Assembly (NCBI GenBank): GCA_014378845.1
Contig: JACMNB010000051.1
Span: forward strand, 43,685-107,684
From: Methylotenera sp.
Lineage (GTDB): Bacteria; Pseudomonadota; Gammaproteobacteria; Burkholderiales; Methylophilaceae
DNA length: 64,000 nucleotides
Reading direction: 5' to 3'
Position 1 is the first letter of the stretch. Every line of letters begins with the position of its first letter. Below, in pieces: positions 59,484 to 64,000 of the stretch. A program made the position numbers and the translations under genes. The notes beneath the pieces are model-generated. The model was not told where the DNA came from and did not search any database. It worked only from the letters and a program-made list of their open reading frames with translations.

Positions 59484-60704
59484 ATGACGATTGAATTTGA
59501 ATATTGGTGGCTGCTCGCCCTGCCCTTGTTTTTTACGCTGGGCTGGATAGCGGCGCGCGTGGATATTAAACAGTTATTATCAGAATCAACCGCGTTGCCA
59601 GCCGCTTATTTTAAAGGCTTAAACTTTTTGATTAGCGATCAGCATGCTAAAGCCGTCGATGCTTTTAGTGAGGCTATAGAAGCCAACACCGATTCGCTTG
59701 AGCTACATTTTGCATTGGGCAGTTTGTTTAGGCGCACCGGCGAAACAGACCGCGCAATTAATATGCATCTTAATATGCTGGACAAAAAAGAACTCACCGA
59801 AAATCAAAAAAGTGCAGTCAAAGCCGAGCTGGCGCAAGATTATTTAAAAGCAGGTTTGTTTGACCGCGCCGAAGAGCTGTTTATAGGCTTGGATGATACG
59901 CGCTATCGCCAGCCTGCACTGTGCGCGCTACTCGAAATTTATGGTCGCGAACGCGAATGGGCGCAAGCAATCGCCACCGCAACCGACCTGGAACGCTTAT
60001 CTGGCGTACCTTTTAGAATTGAAATCGCCCAGTATTATTGCGAGCTTGCCATGAATGACATCATCGCGCAGCGCCAAGATGAGGCGCGTAACTACCTTGG
60101 CTTAGCATTAGATGCCAACAAAAATTGTGTGCGCGCTAATGTCTTATTGGGTGATTTAGAGGTAAGCCAAGGCGCGCATCAAGCGGCGATTGCACATTGG
60201 AAACGCATCGAGTTTCAGCAACCCGAATATTTGGGTTTGGTTGCTGGCAAATTACTTAAAAGTTACCGCGCGCTTAACGTTGAAAATGGTGGCCAATTAA
60301 AAGATGGTTTAGCCCAGCTAAATACATATTTAGAAACCTATAAATTACCTACGCTGATGTCAGTTTTATATGAAGCAACTTTAAATGAGGAAGGCGCTGA
60401 AAAAGCCGCAAAACTCGCTAGAAACGAGCTAATACGCCAACCTAGCCTCACCACGCTGGATCAATTGCTGCAAGCGCGCGCCATGGCGGACGAAACGCAA
60501 ACGCAAGGCAGCAACCAAGATATTCAGCTGATGCAGCAAACGGTGCGTAACGCGATTGGCAACCGCGCCGTGTTTCACTGCAATCAATGTGGTTTTCGCG
60601 CGAAACAACATCACTGGCAATGCCCTGCTTGCAACGCGTGGGAATCTCTGCCTGCCGAGCCAAGCGAGACAATCTCTCGTGAAATGACTATTAAGAAAAA
60701 ATAA
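59484..60704 (+). CDS. lapB: Lipopolysaccharide assembly protein B (LapB/YciM)
   Basis: Controls LPS synthesis by presenting LpxC to FtsH. 406 residues: N-terminal membrane helix ([20 protein letters not shown]), several TPR pairs ([60 protein letters not shown]) and a C-terminal rubredoxin-like metal site [20 protein letters not shown] (about 370-390). Usually preceded by lapA; no lapA is found here between ihfB and lapB. Confidence 0.95.
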   Translation: MTIEFEYWWLLALPLFFTLGWIAARVDIKQLLSESTALPAAYFKGLNFLISDQHAKAVDAFSEAIEANTDSLELHFALGSLFRRTGETDRAINMHLNMLDKKELTENQKSAVKAELAQDYLKAGLFDRAEELFIGLDDTRYRQPALCALLEIYGREREWAQAIATATDLERLSGVPFRIEIAQYYCELAMNDIIAQRQDEARNYLGLALDANKNCVRANVLLGDLEVSQGAHQAAIAHWKRIEFQQPEYLGLVAGKLLKSYRALNVENGGQLKDGLAQLNTYLETYKLPTLMSVLYEATLNEEGAEKAAKLARNELIRQPSLTTLDQLLQARAMADETQTQGSNQDIQLMQQTVRNAIGNRAVFHCNQCGFRAKQHHWQCPACNAWESLPAEPSETISREMTIKKK

Positions 60705-61465
60705 TGCAACCTAAAAATAGCCAAAGTGCTGATTCAACAATACTGGATTCTAAAATTCTGGATTCTAATATTATAGTCGCGCTTGATTATGCTAATGCAA
60801 CAAGTGCTTTGCAATTGGTGAATCAGCTTGATCCAAGCTTATGCAAACTTAAAGTGGGCAAAGAGTTATTTACCGCCGCTGGGCCACAATTAGTAGAACA
60901 ATTGGTCGCCAAAAACTTTAAGGTTTTTCTCGATTTAAAATTTCATGACATTCCCACTACCGTTGCCAAAGCTTGCGAAGCCGCGGCAAATTTGGGCGTT
61001 TGGATGGTGAATGTACATGCCAGTGGCGGCAGTGCCATGATGCAGGCCGCGCTAGAAGGCGTCAATAAAACGGATCACAAGCCTTATTTAATCGCCGTCA
61101 CCGTGCTCACCAGTATGAATCAAGCCAGCTTAACAGAGATTGGCGTCACAAACTCGCTAGAAAGCCAAGTGCTAACACTTGCCAAACTCACGCAGCAAGC
61201 AGGTTTGCACGGCGTGGTGTGCTCTGCACAAGAGGCGCATATGCTGCGCACGCAGCTCGGCAATGACTTCTGCCTCGTCACGCCAGGCATACGCCCAGCC
61301 TTAGTTGGCAATCAGGTCAACCGCGATGACCAAGCCCGCGTTGTTACGCCAGCAGATGCACTAAGTTTCGGCGTAAATTACTTGGTGATTGGCAGGCCAA
61401 TTACACAAGCAGCTAATCCGCTAAGCGCATTGCAAGCAATTATTGCTAGTTGTATCAATTATTAG
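60704..61465 (+). CDS. pyrF: Orotidine-5'-phosphate decarboxylase
   Basis: Last step of UMP synthesis. [20 protein letters not shown] (D in the substrate site), [20 protein letters not shown], catalytic [20 protein letters not shown] (about 85-105; K and the DxKxxD network), [20 protein letters not shown]. 253 residues, about 20 longer than usual because of an N-terminal extension with a duplicated [10 protein letters not shown]. The ATG overlaps the lapB stop. Confidence 0.96.
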   Translation: MQPKNSQSADSTILDSKILDSNIIVALDYANATSALQLVNQLDPSLCKLKVGKELFTAAGPQLVEQLVAKNFKVFLDLKFHDIPTTVAKACEAAANLGVWMVNVHASGGSAMMQAALEGVNKTDHKPYLIAVTVLTSMNQASLTEIGVTNSLESQVLTLAKLTQQAGLHGVVCSAQEAHMLRTQLGNDFCLVTPGIRPALVGNQVNRDDQARVVTPADALSFGVNYLVIGRPITQAANPLSALQAIIASCINY

Positions 61466-61569
61466 CTATACCAATTATTGGTTGCGCTAATTAACAATCA
61501 AGTAAACAAACTAGTTACGCATGTAAGATTGGTGTAAGCTTATTACTTTAATATGCTAGTGTAGCAATT

Positions 61570-61597
61570 TTGATTGTTCGTTTAAATCAGTTATGAT
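61570..61597 (+). promoter_or_regulatory. Promoter of comEA
   Basis: TTGATT, 16 bases, TATGAT, about 87 bases before the comEA ATG. Upstream pyrF has no evident terminator, so readthrough may also contribute. Confidence 0.5.
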
Positions 61598-61683
61598 GAC
61601 AACGAATTTAAAAACGAATCAATTATTTTTACAACGTTATAAAGAACTATAAATTTACCGTCTTACAACATGGAGAACCAAAA

Positions 61684-62382
61684 ATGAAAAAATTATTATT
61701 AGCTTTATTAGCATCATTAGCATTCAGCATGAGTGCTTTTGCCGCTGTCAACATCAACACAGCAACACAAGCAGAGCTTGAAAGTTTAGATAATATTGGC
61801 CCAGTTAAAGCAGCGGCAATTATTGATTATCGCAAAAAAAATGGTGGCTTCAAATCAGTAGACGAACTAGAAAAAGTAGACGGTGTAGGCCCAGTGACAT
61901 TAGCAAATGTTAAAAAAGATATTTCAGTTAGCGGCGTAACCAGCGTACCAGCTGCAACAACTAAAGCTGCTAACAAACCAGCTGCTAAAGATATGAAAAA
62001 AGACATGCCAGCTAAAGCAGACAAAGCAGCACCAGTAAAAGAAATGGCTAAAAAAGATGCTGCAACGCCAACTGCAACTGTAAAAGTGGATGACAAAGCA
62101 GACGCAAAAGTCGCTAAAGATGCTGAAAAAGAAGCCAAAAAAGCTGAAAAAGCTAAACTGAAAGCAGAAAAAGACGCCGAAAAAACTGACGTTAAAGCCG
62201 AAAAACCAGCCGCCGCTGCAGACACTTCAAAAGCGGATGCTAAAGCTGCAAAAGATGCTGCTAAAGCTGATAAAAAAGCCGCTGCCGACAAAGCTAAAGC
62301 TGATAAAAAAGCTGCTGCTGATGCAAAGAAAGCTGAAAAAGCCGCAGCTAAAGCAGACAAAGCTAAAGCCGATAAAAAATAA
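61684..62382 (+). CDS. comEA: ComEA-type helix-hairpin-helix protein with long Lys/Ala-rich (histone-H1-like) tail
   Basis: Exported DNA-binding protein. Signal peptide MKKLLLALLASLAFSMSAFA; HhH domain VNINTATQAELESLDNIGPV and KSVDELEKVDGVGPVTLAN (about 21-80), the ComEA fold that holds incoming DNA in the periplasm during natural transformation. The remaining ~150 residues are repeats of KAEK/KADKKAA, strongly basic, resembling histone H1 or AlgP tails. Ordinary proteobacterial ComEA is about 100 residues, so the tail is unusual. Ends at a perfect terminator. DNA binding along the tail is inferred. Confidence 0.88.
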   Translation: MKKLLLALLASLAFSMSAFAAVNINTATQAELESLDNIGPVKAAAIIDYRKKNGGFKSVDELEKVDGVGPVTLANVKKDISVSGVTSVPAATTKAANKPAAKDMKKDMPAKADKAAPVKEMAKKDAATPTATVKVDDKADAKVAKDAEKEAKKAEKAKLKAEKDAEKTDVKAEKPAAAADTSKADAKAAKDAAKADKKAAADKAKADKKAAADAKKAEKAAAKADKAKADKK

Positions 62383-62407
62383 ATAGTTTCCTCAGCTTTA
62401 TACACGC

Positions 62408-62445
62408 ACCAACAAAAAGCCCCGCATGCGGGGCTTTTTGTTGGT
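62408..62445. terminator. Bidirectional terminator, 38-bp perfect palindrome
   Basis: Perfect 38-base palindrome: half-site ACCAACAAAAAGCCCCGCA followed by its exact complement. GC core with A and T flanks serves both converging genes (comEA and the glycine-zipper gene). Confidence 0.9.
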
Positions 62446-62463
62446 TTAAAGTTCTTCTAAATA

Positions 62464-62979
62464 CTAGTTATCACGATCTTCATCATGGTGTTTGTCATGT
62501 CCATAGGCATGACCCCTACCGTGTTTATTTTTATGCTGACGCTTGTGCTGTCCCTCACGAGAGCTTTCATTGCGAGAAGTTACGTTACTAGAAGTTTGAT
62601 TACGAGAAGACTTTGTAGGCTCTGCGATAACCTTACCCACTACCGCACCGCCTGCACCGCCAACACCAGCGCCGACCACAGCGCCCGTGCCACTTCCACT
62701 TACTTTTCGCCCAACTGCAGCGCCGCCAGCTCCGCCCACCGCACCGCCAATCACAGCGCCTGTTTGACCTTCACCTTTAGTAGTCACTGCACCACCAACG
62801 CCGCCGCCAACTGCACCGCCCAGTACTTCACCCGTGCTGCCACCGACTACACCGCCAAGCGCAGTGCCTACCGCAGCACCTAAACCGCCACCCACTGCCG
62901 TTTTGGCGTTACTGTCCTCGGCCATTACTTGGCCAGAAAATAATACCATTGCTAATATTGAACCGTTGATTAACTTCAA
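62464..62979 (-). CDS. Exported glycine-zipper protein
   Basis: 171 residues. Signal peptide (INGSILAMVLFSGQVMA), then many GxxxG-type repeats (GGGLGAAVGTALGGVVGGST, GGAVGGGVGGAVTTKGEGQ, GTGAVVGAGVGGAGGAVVGK), as in glycine-zipper 2TM-type envelope proteins. The C-terminal tail is charged and His/Lys-rich (RQHKNKHGRGHAYGHDKHHD), which could bind metal or polyanions. No catalytic residues; function unknown. Confidence 0.8.
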   Translation of the reverse strand: MKLINGSILAMVLFSGQVMAEDSNAKTAVGGGLGAAVGTALGGVVGGSTGEVLGGAVGGGVGGAVTTKGEGQTGAVIGGAVGGAGGAAVGRKVSGSGTGAVVGAGVGGAGGAVVGKVIAEPTKSSRNQTSSNVTSRNESSREGQHKRQHKNKHGRGHAYGHDKHHDEDRDN

Positions 62980-63035
62980 TTTGACTTCCTTTTTGTAGAA
63001 AAAATATGTGTTTCGATATCACATTTTATTAGATT

Positions 63036-63060
63036 AAAAAAAACGCACCTTGTTAGGCGC
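63036..63060 (-). terminator. Intrinsic terminator after metG
   Basis: On the minus strand GCGCCT-AACA-AGGTGC then a G and eight T's; one G.T pair in the stem. Confidence 0.7.
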
Positions 63061-63120
63061 CAGGTTATGAATGCAAGAAAATCCTTGCATCAATTTTTGA
63101 TAACTTTTAGTCGTCTATGG

Positions 63121-64000
63121 TTATTTAACGCGCATGCCGGGCTGTGCGCCTACATCTGGCGATAAAATAAATGGCCCACCACGCTCATCACTGGCGGCCA
63201 GCACCATGCCTTCACTCATGCCAAACTTCATTTTACGTGGCGCTAAATTAGCCACCATTACGGTTAATCGGCCGACCAAAGTCGCAGGGTCGTAAGACGA
63301 TTTAATGCCAGCAAATACTTGGCGCGTTTTTGATTCACCCATATTAGTCACCTCTCCAATGTCTAAGGTTAGTTTTAATAATTTCTCCGCGCCTTCTACA
63401 TGCTCGGCATTTACAATCTTGGCGATGCTTAAATCGACCTTCATAAAATCATCAATTGAAATATAAGCGCCCTCTTCCTTTGCAACAGAAGGCTGTGCTG
63501 TTGAAGCTGCTGGCGATGCTGTTTTAATGACTGCAGGCTTTATTGCTGCTGTAGCTGTTAAATTTTCTTTGTTCGCTTCAGTCATGGCTTCAATCGCTTT
63601 CGGGTCTATACGAGTCATTAAATGGTTAAATTCTTTAATTTTATGTCCATCAGAAAAACCATTGTCAACATCATTCCAAGTTAGGGGTGGTATATTTAAA
63701 AACTCTTCTACATTTTTCGCTATTTCTGGTAAAACTGGTTTCAGATATAAAGTTAAGATTCTAAATATTTCCAAGGCTTCAGAACAAACTCTTTTTAAAT
63801 TACTTTTTTCAATTTCACTATCAAGACTTTTTGCCATGATCCATGGTGCTTTTTCAGCTATATAAGCATTTGCCAGATCTGCTAATTTCATAATGGCAAC
63901 GATAGCCTGGCTAAAAGCCCTGTTGCTGTAATGTCTTTGTATTTGTATAGCCTCACTTCTTAATTTCTTAATAATTGCAGGCTCTAAAGGGGTTGGCGAC
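63121..64000 (-). CDS. metG: Methionyl-tRNA synthetase, 3' part (5' end outside window)
   Basis: Only the C-terminal ~290 residues are in the window; I extended the frame past the ORF-track start to the edge (first residues [20 protein letters not shown]). Visible: the anticodon-binding helical domain ([40 protein letters not shown]), a short linker, and the C-terminal Trbp111/EMAP-like tRNA-binding domain ([53 protein letters not shown]), which dimerises the enzyme. The catalytic core would lie to the right. Confidence 0.96.
   Translation of the reverse strand, partial: SPTPLEPAIIKKLRSEAIQIQRHYSNRAFSQAIVAIMKLADLANAYIAEKAPWIMAKSLDSEIEKSNLKRVCSEALEIFRILTLYLKPVLPEIAKNVEEFLNIPPLTWNDVDNGFSDGHKIKEFNHLMTRIDPKAIEAMTEANKENLTATAAIKPAVIKTASPAASTAQPSVAKEEGAYISIDDFMKVDLSIAKIVNAEHVEGAEKLLKLTLDIGEVTNMGESKTRQVFAGIKSSYDPATLVGRLTVMVANLAPRKMKFGMSEGMVLAASDERGGPFILSPDVGAQPGMRVK

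Noticed and set aside
61827-62405. 192-codon antisense ORF, Ala/Ser/Phe-rich
   Set aside because: Shadow of the Lys/Ala-rich comEA tail; lacks start signals and runs against a clear gene.
62485-62883. 132-codon plus-strand ORF
   Set aside because: Shadow of the glycine-zipper gene; composition (Ser/Thr/Ala repeats) is the complement of Gly-rich codons.

Overview
The window looks like the chromosome of a betaproteobacterium, most likely of the methylotroph family Methylophilaceae (Methylotenera/Methylophilus-like). This rests on gene content and order (ftsK-lolA-rarA-serS next to trxB; tyrA-aroA-cmk-rpsA-ihfB-lapB-pyrF), protein character and fairly low G+C. No marker gene was compared against a database. 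Almost everything is ordinary core-genome coding sequence. I saw no rRNA, tRNA, CRISPR array, prophage, transposase or replication origin.

Layout. 1-6.2 kb: a Cus/Sil-type copper/silver efflux operon on the minus strand (Cys-rich exported protein, cusC, metal-binding lipoprotein, cusB with a fused CusF domain, cusA running off the left edge). 6.2-14.2 kb: greB, an unknown membrane protein, an AddB-like/AddA-like helicase-nuclease pair, dedA. 14.2-23 kb: mfd, rpiA, mltF, serS, rarA. 23-31 kb: a Slam-like outer-membrane gene that appears to carry a premature stop, lolA, ftsK, a dps-family gene, trxB, an Smr gene and a PEP-CTERM protein. 31-45 kb: DUF1348 protein, ABC exporter, ispF-ispD, amt with a nitrogen-type (sigma-54/NtrC) control region, gluQRS, a diguanylate cyclase, hslO, an orphan pilin, a TrmH-family methyltransferase, aqpZ, rsuA, blc. 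45-54 kb: TraB/GumN protein, YgiQ radical-SAM protein, an HMA-MauE/DoxX fusion, aat-bpt (N-degron transferases), a GbsR/MarR-type regulator divergent from a Rossmann-fold protein, a DCC oxidoreductase and an unknown three-ORF cluster. 54-62.4 kb: tyrA, aroA, cmk, rpsA, ihfB, lapB, pyrF, comEA. The right end holds a glycine-zipper protein and the 3' part of metG.

The most striking property is repeat activity. At least seven kinds of short palindromic intergenic element are present. Three core genes (addA-like, mfd, aroA) carry in-frame insertions matching or resembling these elements, comparable in kind to the Rickettsia palindromic elements. Short in-frame tandem duplications also occur in the addB-like, addA-like, mfd, cmk and pyrF genes, and a 27-28 bp repeat runs across the amt stop codon. 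Other points worth a second look: the nonsense codon just before the beta-signal of the Slam-like protein; paired NtrC-type sites 30 bp apart upstream of a -24/-12 promoter at amt; ribosomal protein S1 with five rather than six S1 domains; and an exported ComEA with a histone-H1-like Lys/Ala tail. I did not find a convincing new defence or biosynthetic system. The least explained cluster is 52.9-54.0 kb.
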